Both the position numbers and the translations under genes were made by a program. 64,000 nucleotides of DNA, taken from assembly GCA_001950395.1 (NCBI GenBank), contig BDLO01000001.1, forward strand, positions 186,001 to 250,000, written 5' to 3'. The DNA is from Coriobacteriaceae bacterium EMTCatB1. Its GTDB lineage: Bacteria > Actinomycetota > Coriobacteriia > Anaerosomatales > Anaerosomataceae. Positions 16,860-29,292 of this stretch are shown piece after piece (position 1 is the stretch's first letter; the number at the start of each line of letters is the position of its first letter). Under the pieces are notes generated by a model. The model searched no databases, was not told where the DNA came from, and saw nothing but the letters and a program-made list of their open reading frames with translations.

Positions 16860-18778
<1,919 letters not shown>

Positions 18779-18788
18779 CGGAGCTGCG

Positions 18789-19244
18789 GTGTCGCGCCCG
18801 TCGTGGGACGAGTACTTCATGTCGATCGCACGGCACGTAGCCGAGCGATCGACGTGTCTGCGACGGCGCACCGGCGCGGTCTTGGTGAAGGGCAAGCAGA
18901 TACTGTCGACCGGGTACAACGGCGTGCCCTCAGGTCTCGCGCATTGCGAGGACGTCGGATGCGTCAGAGAGCGCTTGTCTGTGCCGTCGGGCGCCAACCA
19001 CGAACTGTGCCGCGGCATCCACGCCGAGCAGAACGCAGTCGTGCAGGCGGCGCGGCACGGCATCGCGATCGACGGGTCGACGATATACAGCACACATCAG
19101 CCGTGCGTGCTGTGCGCGAAGATCCTCATCAACGCGGGCGTAGCGGAGATCGTGTACGCGGAGCCGTACCCGGATGCGCTTGCCGCTGAGATGCTGGCCG
19201 AAAGCGGCGTCGTCGTGCGAGCTCTCGAGGAGCCGAGCAGGTGA
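18789..19244 (+). CDS. dCMP deaminase family protein (ComEB-like)
   Basis: 151 residues. A zinc cytidine/deoxycytidylate deaminase; in the known family dCMP becomes dUMP, the substrate of ThyX. The zinc motifs are HAEQNAV and PCVLCAK. WDEYFMSIARHVAERSTC near the start is typical of ComEB-like members. The GTG at 18789 is preceded by GGAG. The end overlaps wecA (GTGA). Confidence 0.93.
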   Translation: MSRPSWDEYFMSIARHVAERSTCLRRRTGAVLVKGKQILSTGYNGVPSGLAHCEDVGCVRERLSVPSGANHELCRGIHAEQNAVVQAARHGIAIDGSTIYSTHQPCVLCAKILINAGVAEIVYAEPYPDALAAEMLAESGVVVRALEEPSR

Positions 19245-20329
19245 GAGGGGTCGTCATCTCACTCGTGATCGACGCCCTTGCCGCGGCGGTCGTCACGCTC
19301 GCGCTCACGCCGGTGGTGCGAACGGTGGGGATCCGTCTTGGGATCGTCGCCCACCCCGGGGGGAGGCACGTTCATTCCGGCGTCATCCCTCGGATCGGCG
19401 GAGTGTCCATGTTCTTCGGCATCGTGGCGGGCGTGCTTCTGCAGCTTGCAGGTGAGCGTCTGCTCGGATGGCGGCCTGTGCTGGCGGCTTCGCCCCGACA
19501 GGTGCTCGCGATGGCCGCGGGAGCTGTCGTCATATTCGGGGTCGGGGTCATCGACGACGTGATCGAGATGAATCCGGGCGCAAAGTTCCTCGGCCAGATC
19601 GTCGCTGCCCTGGTCGTGGCGCTTGGAGGGCTGCGCATCGGGTACGTCGGCAATCCGTTCGGCGGCGGAGTCATCGTTCTGGGAGCGCTGTCCGTGCCTC
19701 TCACCGTCGTTTGGATCGTGAGCTTCGCGAACGTCATCAACCTCATCGACGGTCTTGACGGTCTGGCGGCGGGGGTCTCTGCGATCGCCGGTCTGTCGCT
19801 GTTCGCGCTCGCGGTCCAGGGAAACACGCTGGTGGCTGCCTTGGTTGCTGGTGTTCTCGTCGGCGCGTGCGTCGGCTTCCTTCGGTACAACTTCCATCCC
19901 GCGAGCATCTTCATGGGAGATTCAGGGGCGCTCACGCTCGGTTATCTCCTCGCGTGCATCTCGCTCCTGGGCGTCATGAAGTCGCTCGCGACTATCGCCC
20001 TCGTCGTCCCCATCGTCATCGTCGGCGTGCCGGTGTTCGACACCTTCTCAGCGATCATCCGCCGGAAGATCAGCGGCAAGCCGATTCAGGCGGCGGACAA
20101 GGGCCACATCCATCACAGGCTCCTCCATCGCGGGTTCAGCCACACCCAGACCGTTCTGATCATCTATGTGTGGTCCGCGGCGCTTGCGATCGGGGGATAC
20201 GCCGTGCGCTGGGCGCCGCCGGCGTATCGGCTCGTGACGCTTCTGGTTCTCGGTGCCGTCTCGGCCTACATGGCTCAGTGGCTCGGGCTTTTCGAGGTCG
20301 TGCAGCACGACGAGGACGCTGAGAAGTAA
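19241..20329 (+). CDS. Polyprenyl-phosphate sugar-1-phosphate transferase (WecA/TagO family)
   Basis: 362 residues with about ten membrane helices. It transfers a GlcNAc-1-phosphate-type unit from a UDP-sugar to undecaprenyl phosphate and so starts cell-wall glycopolymers. Signatures: IDDVIEMNPGAKF (the aspartate pair), the NLIDGLDGLAAG loop, FLRYNFHPASIFMGDSGA, and the histidine-rich KGHIHHRLLHRGFSH. This enzyme probably provides the lipid-linked first sugar for the polysaccharide locus at 29293-52200. Position between the dCMP deaminase and atp genes is the usual Gram-positive order. No wecB epimerase is next to it. Confidence 0.94.
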   Translation: MRGVVISLVIDALAAAVVTLALTPVVRTVGIRLGIVAHPGGRHVHSGVIPRIGGVSMFFGIVAGVLLQLAGERLLGWRPVLAASPRQVLAMAAGAVVIFGVGVIDDVIEMNPGAKFLGQIVAALVVALGGLRIGYVGNPFGGGVIVLGALSVPLTVVWIVSFANVINLIDGLDGLAAGVSAIAGLSLFALAVQGNTLVAALVAGVLVGACVGFLRYNFHPASIFMGDSGALTLGYLLACISLLGVMKSLATIALVVPIVIVGVPVFDTFSAIIRRKISGKPIQAADKGHIHHRLLHRGFSHTQTVLIIYVWSAALAIGGYAVRWAPPAYRLVTLLVLGAVSAYMAQWLGLFEVVQHDEDAEK

Positions 20330-20332
20330 TCC

Positions 20333-20396
20333 TTGTTGCGCTTGTGAACGTTGGTGTATAGTGAGCACGCTTTCGGGTCCCCCCGGCCGGAAGCGT
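20333..20396 (+). promoter_or_regulatory. Promoter and 5' stem-loop of the ATP synthase operon
   Basis: TTGTTG at 20333-20338, 18 bases, TATAGT at 20357-20362; then a ten-base-pair stem (one G-T pair) ACGCTTTCGG/CCGGAAGCGT at 20367-20396 that begins almost at the expected transcript start. About 105 bases of leader follow before the first candidate start codon, with no clear open frame. Confidence 0.55.
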
Positions 20397-20503
20397 TCAG
20401 CCATGCGTCATGCGCGGTGCCGCCAGCGGCTTCGCGTCGTGGCGCGTCCGGGGCGCATCCACGCAAGCCGTCGGGTGAGAGGGGCTGCAAGCTGGGATCG
20501 GCC

Positions 20504-20824
20504 GTGCTCGATAGCGCGCTTGCCGCAGGACGCGCAGTCGGCGCGTGCGCTTGCGGCTTGACGCTCGGCGTCGGTTTCGCTGTGCTCTCTCGCATCGGAG
20601 TGGCCTTCGTCCGGCCTGGCACGCCCTATCTGGGTCTTGCCGTCGTCTCGTCGCTCACGTTCGTGCGCCTCTTGGTGTACGCCGCCATGCTGGCAGTCTG
20701 CTCGGCGGTGGCTCCGGGCGCCCTCGCACCATTCGGCATCAGCCTCGTCGTGGCCTTCCTCGCATCGACGGTGGTGGAAGGTCTTCGCGAGATCCGGTCC
20801 GTATCGTCAGGCATCATCGCGTAG
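20504..20824 (+). CDS. atpI: AtpI-like small membrane protein of the ATP synthase operon
   Basis: About 106 residues from the GTG at 20504. Three or four membrane helices (VGACACGLTLGVGFAVLS, FVRLLVYAAMLAVCSA, FGISLVVAFLASTVVEGL) and position before atpB suggest the AtpI/ATP synthase I protein, which helps assemble the c ring. Sequence conservation in this family is low, so the call rests on topology and context. The start is uncertain: the nearest ribosome site (GAGGGG at 20478-20483) is too far from this GTG, and a non-standard CTG at 20492 would fit its spacing better. Confidence 0.65.
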   Translation: MLDSALAAGRAVGACACGLTLGVGFAVLSRIGVAFVRPGTPYLGLAVVSSLTFVRLLVYAAMLAVCSAVAPGALAPFGISLVVAFLASTVVEGLREIRSVSSGIIA

Positions 20825-20839
20825 GAGGGAGAGCTGCAG

Positions 20840-21658
20840 GTGTCAGCGCCAACCGCATCGGCAGACCCGTTGAACGCCGGCATAGAGAAGCTTGTCCACG
20901 AGCTGTCGGTCTTGCCGCTCAAGGGGGAGCATCTCGGCATCGCAGAGAGTTACAACCCAGCTCACTTCACCTTGACGAACTACACGTTCTGGATGTTGAT
21001 CGCTCTTGTCTTGACGACGCTGTTCTTCGTGGTCGCGTCGCGCAAGCCCAAGCTTGTGCCGAGCGGCATCTACAACCTCGCAGAGGCGGGCGTCGCGTTC
21101 GTCCGCGACAGCCTGTGCGCAGAGGTCATGGGGCCCGAGGGCCGGAAGTACTTCCCATTCATCGGCACCGTGTTCTTCTTCGTGCTATTCAACAACCTTC
21201 TTGGCAACATCCCGCCTGCGCTGCCTGGCACGGGCACGCTCGGCACCACGTTCATGTGGGGCCTCATCGTGTTCACTGTGTACAACGGCATCGGCATCAA
21301 GAAGAACGGGCTCGGACGGTACATCAAGAGCTTCATTCCGTCCGGGACGCCCGTGTGGCTCGCGCCGTTCATCTTCGTGCTCGAGATCATCTCGCACTTC
21401 CTGAGGCCGATCACGCTGGGCATCCGTCTGTACGCCAACATGTACGCGGGGCACATCATGCTCGGCGTATTCGCGATCTTCATGGCTATAGCGATCGAGC
21501 ACGTCGCGGCGACCAGCTTCGTGGTGCTTCCGCTGTCGTTCATCATGCAGGTCGTCCTGCGCGGCTTCGAGCTCTTCGTGGCCGTGTTGCAGGCGTACAT
21601 CTTCGCGATTCTGACTGCCGTGTACATCAACGGAGCGCTCCACGCTTCGGAGCACTAG
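20840..21658 (+). CDS. atpB: ATP synthase F0 subunit a
   Basis: 272 residues. The proton-channel subunit with five or six membrane helices. The essential arginine is in FLRPITLGIRLYANMYAG, and the last helices carry FVAVLQAYIFAILTAVYI. The first 50 residues are soluble. GTG start after GGAGGGAGAGC. It opens the F0 block and is 15 bases after atpI. Confidence 0.96.
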   Translation: MSAPTASADPLNAGIEKLVHELSVLPLKGEHLGIAESYNPAHFTLTNYTFWMLIALVLTTLFFVVASRKPKLVPSGIYNLAEAGVAFVRDSLCAEVMGPEGRKYFPFIGTVFFFVLFNNLLGNIPPALPGTGTLGTTFMWGLIVFTVYNGIGIKKNGLGRYIKSFIPSGTPVWLAPFIFVLEIISHFLRPITLGIRLYANMYAGHIMLGVFAIFMAIAIEHVAATSFVVLPLSFIMQVVLRGFELFVAVLQAYIFAILTAVYINGALHASEH

Positions 21659-21670
21659 GGAAGGTATCAC

Positions 21671-21731
21671 CGTCGCTTTGGTGCGACGTGAGGACGATGG
21701 GAGCAGACACCGCCGGAAGGACCGGTCGGTG
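21671..21731 (+). promoter_or_regulatory. Two hairpins in the atpB-atpE gap
   Basis: The 94-base gap contains CGTCGC/GCGACG (21671-21688) and a stronger bulged stem CACCGCCGG/CCGGtCGGTG (21708-21731), just before the AGGAGG site of atpE. The c subunit is needed in many more copies than a or b, and such intergenic structures often act by protecting the downstream mRNA or raising its translation. Function here is inferred. Confidence 0.45.
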
Positions 21732-21752
21732 CACGATCAGGAGGAGGAAGTC

Positions 21753-21980
21753 GTGATCGGTTCGCTGTCAGTCTTGGGTGCAGGCCTCGCCTTCGGTCTG
21801 GGCGGCATCGGCGCCGCGCTCGGCATCGGCATGATCGGCTCGAAGACGATCGAGTCCATGGCGCGTCAGCCGGAGATGGCCGGTCGCCTGCAGACCACCA
21901 TGTTCATCGCTCTGGGCATGACCGAGGCCATCGGCCTGCTCGGCTTCGTTCTCGCTTTCGTCCTGCAGGGCGTCAAGTAG
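21753..21980 (+). CDS. atpE: ATP synthase F0 subunit c
   Basis: 75 residues, two membrane helices joined by the polar loop ESMARQPEM. The ion-binding glutamate is in GMTEAIGLLGFVLAF. It is followed by Ala-Ile rather than Ser/Thr, and helix 1 has GIGMIG where sodium-type rings carry glutamine, so proton coupling is likely. GTG at 21753 follows AGGAGGAAG. Confidence 0.96.
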   Translation: MIGSLSVLGAGLAFGLGGIGAALGIGMIGSKTIESMARQPEMAGRLQTTMFIALGMTEAIGLLGFVLAFVLQGVK

Positions 21981-22010
21981 CCGACGCGCCGACTTCGGGA
22001 GGTAGAACGC

Positions 22011-22511
22011 GTGGAGAAGATCATCCCGCTTGGCGTAGAGCTCTACGTCAACCTCGCCGCGTTCGTCGTGCTGTTCGTGCTGCTGGCGAAGTTCGCGTTC
22101 CCGCCGATCACGAAGATGCTCGACGAGCGAGCCGAGAAGATCCGCGAATCGCTCGAGAAGGCCGAGGACACGCGCATCGAGGCCGAGCGTCTGCTGGAGG
22201 AGTACCGGCAGCAGATGGCCGAGGCGCGCACGGAGGCTGCGAAGATCATCGAGCAGGGGCGCACCGTCGCCGAGAACATGAAGGCCGAGATTGTCGCCAA
22301 GGCGAAGGAGGAGGCCGAGGCCGAGAAGGCGAAGGCGCTCGAGGCCATCAAGGCGGAGCGCGCAGCAGCGCTCGCAGAGCTCCAAGCGAAGGTCGCGGAG
22401 CTGTCCGTGGCCGTCGCCGGCAAGATCTTGGGCGAGCAGCTCTCGCCGGCAGAGCACGAAGCGCTCATCGAGCGGTACATCGCAGAGGTGGGCAGCCTGG
22501 ATGAGCGCTAG
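22011..22511 (+). CDS. atpF: ATP synthase F0 subunit b
   Basis: 166 residues. One N-terminal membrane helix (about 6-26, LYVNLAAFVVLFVLLAKFAF) and a long charged right-handed coiled coil (about 35-140), the peripheral stalk. Starts at a GTG after GGGAGG; its 3' end overlaps atpH by 11 bases, so the two are translationally coupled. Confidence 0.95.
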   Translation: MEKIIPLGVELYVNLAAFVVLFVLLAKFAFPPITKMLDERAEKIRESLEKAEDTRIEAERLLEEYRQQMAEARTEAAKIIEQGRTVAENMKAEIVAKAKEEAEAEKAKALEAIKAERAAALAELQAKVAELSVAVAGKILGEQLSPAEHEALIERYIAEVGSLDER

Positions 22512-23058
22512 CGAGACGGTCAGCACCTACGCGCGGGCCCTGTACGACCTGGCCACGGTGTCTGACGCGTTCGACGCCGTAGACGAGGGGCTCAAGGCCG
22601 TCGTGAGGGCCGTCCGCGGCAACGTGGACCTGCGCGAGGCGTTTCTGGACACGAGCGTTCCTGGCGAGAAGAAGCGCGAGATCATGCGCGCGATCTTCGG
22701 GGACGCCGTCGTGCCGGAGGTCGTCGCCGTGGCCGGGCTCATGGTGGAGCGCGGGCACACCGACCTGCTGGGCCAGGTCGCGAGCGAGTACGGGCGTCTC
22801 CTGGAGGAGAAGCGGGGCGTGGTGGTCGCCGAGGTGACCACCGCAGTGCCGCTGTCCGACGCGCTGCGTGCTCGGCTCGTAGAGAAGCTTGCTGCCGCCA
22901 CAGGGCGCACGGTCTCGCTGCAAGAGCGGGTCGACCCCTCGATACTCGGCGGCATCGTCATCAAGGTGGCCGGCCGCGTGCTCGATGGCAGCGTGAACAC
23001 GCAGCTGCGCGAGCTCCGGCAGGCCCTTTCAACAGCACGCCAGGGAGGTGACGCATAG
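22501..23058 (+). CDS. atpH: ATP synthase F1 subunit delta
   Basis: 185 residues. The stalk-to-head connector. N-terminal helical bundle ([20 protein letters not shown]) and a C-terminal alpha/beta part ending [20 protein letters not shown], the OSCP/delta signature. Start ATG at 22501 lies inside the end of atpF. Ends two bases before the preferred atpA start. Confidence 0.95.
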   Translation: MSASETVSTYARALYDLATVSDAFDAVDEGLKAVVRAVRGNVDLREAFLDTSVPGEKKREIMRAIFGDAVVPEVVAVAGLMVERGHTDLLGQVASEYGRLLEEKRGVVVAEVTTAVPLSDALRARLVEKLAAATGRTVSLQERVDPSILGGIVIKVAGRVLDGSVNTQLRELRQALSTARQGGDA

Positions 23059-23059
23059 C

Positions 23060-24634
23060 GTGGTCGAGATCACCGCATCACGCATCGACGAGGTCTTGAA
23101 GGCGCAGCTCGCCTCCTTCAAGCCGTCGGTCGACGTACGCGAGGTCGGCACGGTCATCCAGGTCGGCGACGGCATCGCTCGCGTCGAGGGACTGAAAGGC
23201 GCCATGGCAGGCGAGCTGCTCGAGTTCGTGTCGAGCAGCACCGGTCGCGTCGTCATGGGCATGGCGCTCAACCTCGACCGTGACGAGATCGGCGCCGTGC
23301 TCATGGGCGAGACCTCGCTCATCAAGGAGAACGACACGGTCCGCACCACGGGCCGCATCATCGAGGTCCCCTCCGGCCGCGGCTTCCTGGGTCGCATCGT
23401 GAACCCGCTCGGCGAGCCACTGGATGGCAAGGGGCCCATCGAGGCCGAGGGTTACCGCCCGGTCGAGTTCAAAGCCCCGGGCGTGGTCGAGCGCAAGGGC
23501 GTGCACGAGCCGCTGCAGACGGGCATCATGGCCATCGACGCCATGATCCCGATCGGTCGCGGCCAGCGTGAGCTCATCATCGGCGACCGGCAGACCGGCA
23601 AGACCGCGGTCGCGATCGACACCATCATCAACCAGAAGGGCAAGGGCGTCATCTGCGTGTACGTCGCCATCGGTCAGAAGGCTTCGACCGTCGCTGGCGT
23701 CGTGGAGACGCTTGAGCAGTACGGCGCGATGGACTACACGATCGTAGTGGCTGCCAACGCATCCGACCCTGCGCCGCTACAGTACATCGCGCCGCTCGCT
23801 GGCTGCGCGATGGGCGAGTACTTCATGTACACCGGAGAGGACGGCAAGCCGGCGAGCGCAGACAACCCCGGACGCCACGTCTTGTGCGTGTACGACGACC
23901 TCTCGAAGCAGGCCGTCGCATACCGGCAGATGTCGCTCACGCTCCGTCGTCCCCCGGGACGCGAGGCGTACCCTGGCGACATCTTCTACCTGCACAGCCG
24001 TCTTCTCGAGCGTGCCGTGAAGCTGAACGACGCCAACGGCGCCGGCTCGCTCACGGCCTTGCCGATCATCGAGACCCAGGCTGGCGACGTCTCGGCGTAC
24101 ATCCCGACGAACGTCATCTCGATCACCGACGGCCAGATCTTCCTGCAGACGGACCTCTTCTATCAGGGCGTCCGTCCGGCCATCAACGTCGGCATCTCGG
24201 TGTCGCGCGTCGGCGGCAACGCTCAGATCAAGGCGATGAAACAAGTCGCGGGTTCGTTGCGCCTCGACCTCGCGCAGTACCGCGAGCTGCAGGCGTTCGC
24301 GCAGTTCGGCTCTGACCTTGACAAGGCCACGCAGGCGACGCTCGCTCGCGGCTCGCGGCTGGTGGAGCTGCTCAAGCAGGGCCGCTACGTACCGATGGCA
24401 GTCGAGGACCAGGTCATGGCGATCTTCGCAGGCACCAAGGGCTTCCTCGATCGCGTGGACGTGAGCGAGGTCCAGCGGTTCCGCGCAGAGTTCCTGCAGT
24501 TCGTCCACAGCGCGTATCCCGAGATCCCTCAGGCGATCGCGAGCGAGAAGGTCATCTCCGACGAGGTCGCGGAGAAGCTCTCCGCAGCCCTGGAGGAGTT
24601 CACGGCGCAGTTCACCGGCGCACAGGAGAGCTAG
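23060..24634 (+). CDS. atpA: ATP synthase F1 subunit alpha
   Basis: 524 residues. Non-catalytic nucleotide-binding subunit. Walker [14 protein letters not shown], the [16 protein letters not shown] strand and the arginine-finger region [14 protein letters not shown] are present. The GTG at 23060 is preferred because GGGAGG stands 11 bases before it; a GTG at 23048 would overlap that site and the end of atpH. Confidence 0.97.
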   Translation: MVEITASRIDEVLKAQLASFKPSVDVREVGTVIQVGDGIARVEGLKGAMAGELLEFVSSSTGRVVMGMALNLDRDEIGAVLMGETSLIKENDTVRTTGRIIEVPSGRGFLGRIVNPLGEPLDGKGPIEAEGYRPVEFKAPGVVERKGVHEPLQTGIMAIDAMIPIGRGQRELIIGDRQTGKTAVAIDTIINQKGKGVICVYVAIGQKASTVAGVVETLEQYGAMDYTIVVAANASDPAPLQYIAPLAGCAMGEYFMYTGEDGKPASADNPGRHVLCVYDDLSKQAVAYRQMSLTLRRPPGREAYPGDIFYLHSRLLERAVKLNDANGAGSLTALPIIETQAGDVSAYIPTNVISITDGQIFLQTDLFYQGVRPAINVGISVSRVGGNAQIKAMKQVAGSLRLDLAQYRELQAFAQFGSDLDKATQATLARGSRLVELLKQGRYVPMAVEDQVMAIFAGTKGFLDRVDVSEVQRFRAEFLQFVHSAYPEIPQAIASEKVISDEVAEKLSAALEEFTAQFTGAQES

Positions 24635-26955
<2,321 letters not shown>

Positions 26956-26961
26956 TCCGGG

Positions 26962-27390
26962 ATGGCCAAGACCCTCCTGTGCGAGATCGTCACGCCGGAG
27001 CGCATCTTGTACACCAACGAGGTGGAGATGGTGATCGCTCCGACTCCGGACGGCGAGAGCGGCATCCTTCCGCTGCACGCGCCGCTGGTCACTCTGCTTG
27101 CCCCGGGCGAGCTGCGCGTGCGGTACAACGACGGCAAGGACGTCGAGTGGTTCGCGGTGTCCGGCGGCTACCTGCAGGTGCACGAGGACAAGGTCATCGT
27201 GCTCGCCGACGCCGCCGCCGCCTCGTCGCAGATCGACGTGGAGCGCGCTCGCCGCGCCAAAGCGTTGATCGAGGAGCGGATGAAAGAGCTCAAAGAACGG
27301 CCCGCGGACGTCGCAGAGGAGATCGCGTCGTGCGTCGCCGACCTCAAGTGGTGCGAGGTCCAGATCAAGGTGGCTGAGCGACGAGCGTGA
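26962..27390 (+). CDS. atpC: ATP synthase F1 subunit epsilon
   Basis: 142 residues. Beta-sandwich (LCEIVTPERILYTNEVEMV, GESGILPLHAPLVTLL) and a C-terminal helical pair (IDVERARRAKALIEERMKEL) that can inhibit ATP hydrolysis. Last gene of the operon; a terminator-like hairpin follows. Confidence 0.95.
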   Translation: MAKTLLCEIVTPERILYTNEVEMVIAPTPDGESGILPLHAPLVTLLAPGELRVRYNDGKDVEWFAVSGGYLQVHEDKVIVLADAAAASSQIDVERARRAKALIEERMKELKERPADVAEEIASCVADLKWCEVQIKVAERRA

Positions 27391-27408
27391 CGCTGCACGG
27401 TCCAAGAC

Positions 27409-27428
27409 GGGGCGTCTTCGGACGCCCC
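27409..27428 (+). terminator. Terminator-like hairpin after atpC
   Basis: Perfect eight-base-pair stem GGGGCGTC/GACGCCCC closed by a TTCG tetraloop, 18 bases after the atpC stop. Only a weak T-run (GTTCG) follows. The next 120 bases carry a possible promoter (TTGCGG, 18 bases, TACGCT near 27480) for murA. Confidence 0.65.
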
Positions 27429-27551
27429 GTTCGCGTTACGGGGGCGGAGGCCGGTTCGTTGCGGGAACGCAACCAGAACCTGTACGCTTCTTTAGGTTCG
27501 TCTACGGGTATGTCGTCCTGTACGCCCGTCGATTCCGAGGAGTCTTGGCGA

Positions 27552-28838
27552 ATGTCTCGCGCAATCCGCATAGAAGGCGGCAAGGCCCTTCGCGGAACGG
27601 TCACTGTGAGCGGCGCGAAGAACGCCGTCTTGAAGCACATGGCAGCCGCCATCCTTGCCGAGGGCGTGTCGACGTTCCATCGCGTCCCGCGCATCGCGGA
27701 CGTCGAGGTGATGGCCGAAGTGCTTCGCAGGCTCGGGGCGGACGTGCGCTTCGAGGGCGACACGGCCTTCATCGACACTACCTCGATGGACTCGTTCGAG
27801 GCGCCGTACGACCTCGTGGCGACCATGCGCGCCTCGATCCTCGTCCTCGGGCCGCTCGTCGCGCGCTTCGGCACGGCGCGAGTCGCGATGCCTGGCGGCT
27901 GCAACATCGGCTCCCGGAAGATCGACTTGCACCTCAAAGGCCTCCAACAGCTCGGCGCTTCCATCTCGAGCGAGCACGGCTACATCGAGGCGAGCGCACC
28001 AGCAGGGCTTTCCGGAGCGCACATCTTCTTGGACTTCCCGAGCGTCGGCGCGACCGAGAATCTTCTGATGGCGGCAGTCAAGGCGCGCGGCACGACCACG
28101 ATAGAGAACGCAGCTCGCGAGCCGGAGATCCAGGACCTCGTCGCGCTTCTCGGGGCCATGGGCGCTCGCATCGAAGGCGCAGGCACCTCGACGCTCGTCG
28201 TCGAGGGCGTGTCCGAGCTTCGGCCAGCGGAGCACACCGTGGTCGGGGACCGCATCGAGGCGGGAACGATGCTGGTGGCAGGCGCGCTCGCCGCTGAGTC
28301 CTTGACGGTCGAGGGCGCAGATCCGGCGCACCTCGAGCTCGTGCTCAGCAAGCTCGCGGACGCTGGTGTTGCGGTGTCCGTGGACGGGACGCGGATGACG
28401 GTGGCAGGCCCGGGCCGTTTCGCGCCCGTCGACGTCGCCACGCTGCCGTATCCCGGTTTTCCGACCGACATGCAGCCGCAGTTCATGACGCTGCTGTCGC
28501 TTGCCGACGGCGACAGCGTCATCACCGAGAACGTGTTCGAGAGCAGGTTCATGTTCGCTGACGAGCTGCGCAGGATGGGCGCCGACATCACGATCGACGG
28601 GCACCGGGCGATCGTTCGGGGCGTGAAGCGGCTCTCGGGGGCCCCGGTCAAGGCGCCGGACTTGCGCGGGGGTGCTGCGCTGGTGCTCGCGGGGCTTGTG
28701 GCCGAGGGGGAGACCGTGGTGGGCGACACCTACCACATCGAGCGTGGATACGAGGACCTGGTCGGGAAGCTGGCCGCAGTGGGCGCTGCCATCGAGTGGG
28801 TCGAGACCGAGGGAGGAGACGCTGGTGCTCACGCGTGA
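27552..28838 (+). CDS. murA: UDP-N-acetylglucosamine 1-carboxyvinyltransferase
   Basis: 428 residues. First committed step of peptidoglycan synthesis, adding enolpyruvate to UDP-GlcNAc. The active-loop cysteine Cys117 is present in MPGGCNIGSRKIDLHLKGL, so fosfomycin sensitivity is expected. N-terminal GGKALRGTVTVSGAKNAVL and the two alpha/beta halves fit. The ATG at 27552 is preceded by GAGGAG; earlier in-frame codons precede the conserved start without support. fabZ overlaps its end. Confidence 0.97.
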   Translation: MSRAIRIEGGKALRGTVTVSGAKNAVLKHMAAAILAEGVSTFHRVPRIADVEVMAEVLRRLGADVRFEGDTAFIDTTSMDSFEAPYDLVATMRASILVLGPLVARFGTARVAMPGGCNIGSRKIDLHLKGLQQLGASISSEHGYIEASAPAGLSGAHIFLDFPSVGATENLLMAAVKARGTTTIENAAREPEIQDLVALLGAMGARIEGAGTSTLVVEGVSELRPAEHTVVGDRIEAGTMLVAGALAAESLTVEGADPAHLELVLSKLADAGVAVSVDGTRMTVAGPGRFAPVDVATLPYPGFPTDMQPQFMTLLSLADGDSVITENVFESRFMFADELRRMGADITIDGHRAIVRGVKRLSGAPVKAPDLRGGAALVLAGLVAEGETVVGDTYHIERGYEDLVGKLAAVGAAIEWVETEGGDAGAHA

Positions 28839-29250
28839 AGAGGTCGCGTGCATCCTACCGCACAGGGACCCGTTCTTGCTCGTCGACCGTGCCGAGGACG
28901 TCGTGCCGGGCGAGAGCGCGACCGGGTACCTCGACGTGCGCGAGGACGCCTTCTGGGTGCCGGGGCACTTCCCCGGGTACGCGGTGATGCCCGGTGTGCT
29001 CATCGTCGAGGCGATGGCGCAGGTCGGTGCTCTGGCGCTCCTCTCGCTGCCGGAGAACCGCGGCCGGATCGCGCTGTTCGCAGGCATCGACGGCGTGCGC
29101 TTCAAGCGCCAGGTGCGCCCCGGCGACACGCTCCGCATGGAGGTCCGCATCACGAGGTCGCGCGGAGCGCTCGGGTTCGGTGAGGGGCGCGCCTACGTCG
29201 GCGAGGAGCTCGCCTGCAGCGGCAAGCTCATGTTTGCGATAAAATCCTAA
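28825..29250 (+). CDS. fabZ: 3-hydroxyacyl-ACP dehydratase FabZ
   Basis: 141 residues. Dehydrates 3-hydroxyacyl-ACP in fatty acid elongation. The ILPHRDPFLLVDR start, the catalytic histidine in VPGHFPGYAVMPGVLIVEA with the following glutamate, and GVRFKRQVRPGDTL are diagnostic. GTG at 28825 follows GGGAGGAGA. murA-fabZ neighbourhood is common in actinobacteria. Confidence 0.95.
   Translation: MLTREEVACILPHRDPFLLVDRAEDVVPGESATGYLDVREDAFWVPGHFPGYAVMPGVLIVEAMAQVGALALLSLPENRGRIALFAGIDGVRFKRQVRPGDTLRMEVRITRSRGALGFGEGRAYVGEELACSGKLMFAIKS
29240..29245 (+). promoter_or_regulatory. -10 element for the polysaccharide locus
   Basis: TAAAAT within the last codons of fabZ, 47 bases before the first sugar dehydrogenase gene. 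It lies in the most A/T-rich few bases of the region; no clear -35 box. Confidence 0.45.
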
Positions 29251-29292
29251 GGTTCGCGTCGTCTGCAGCTCCACTCGACGGAAGGGAACACG

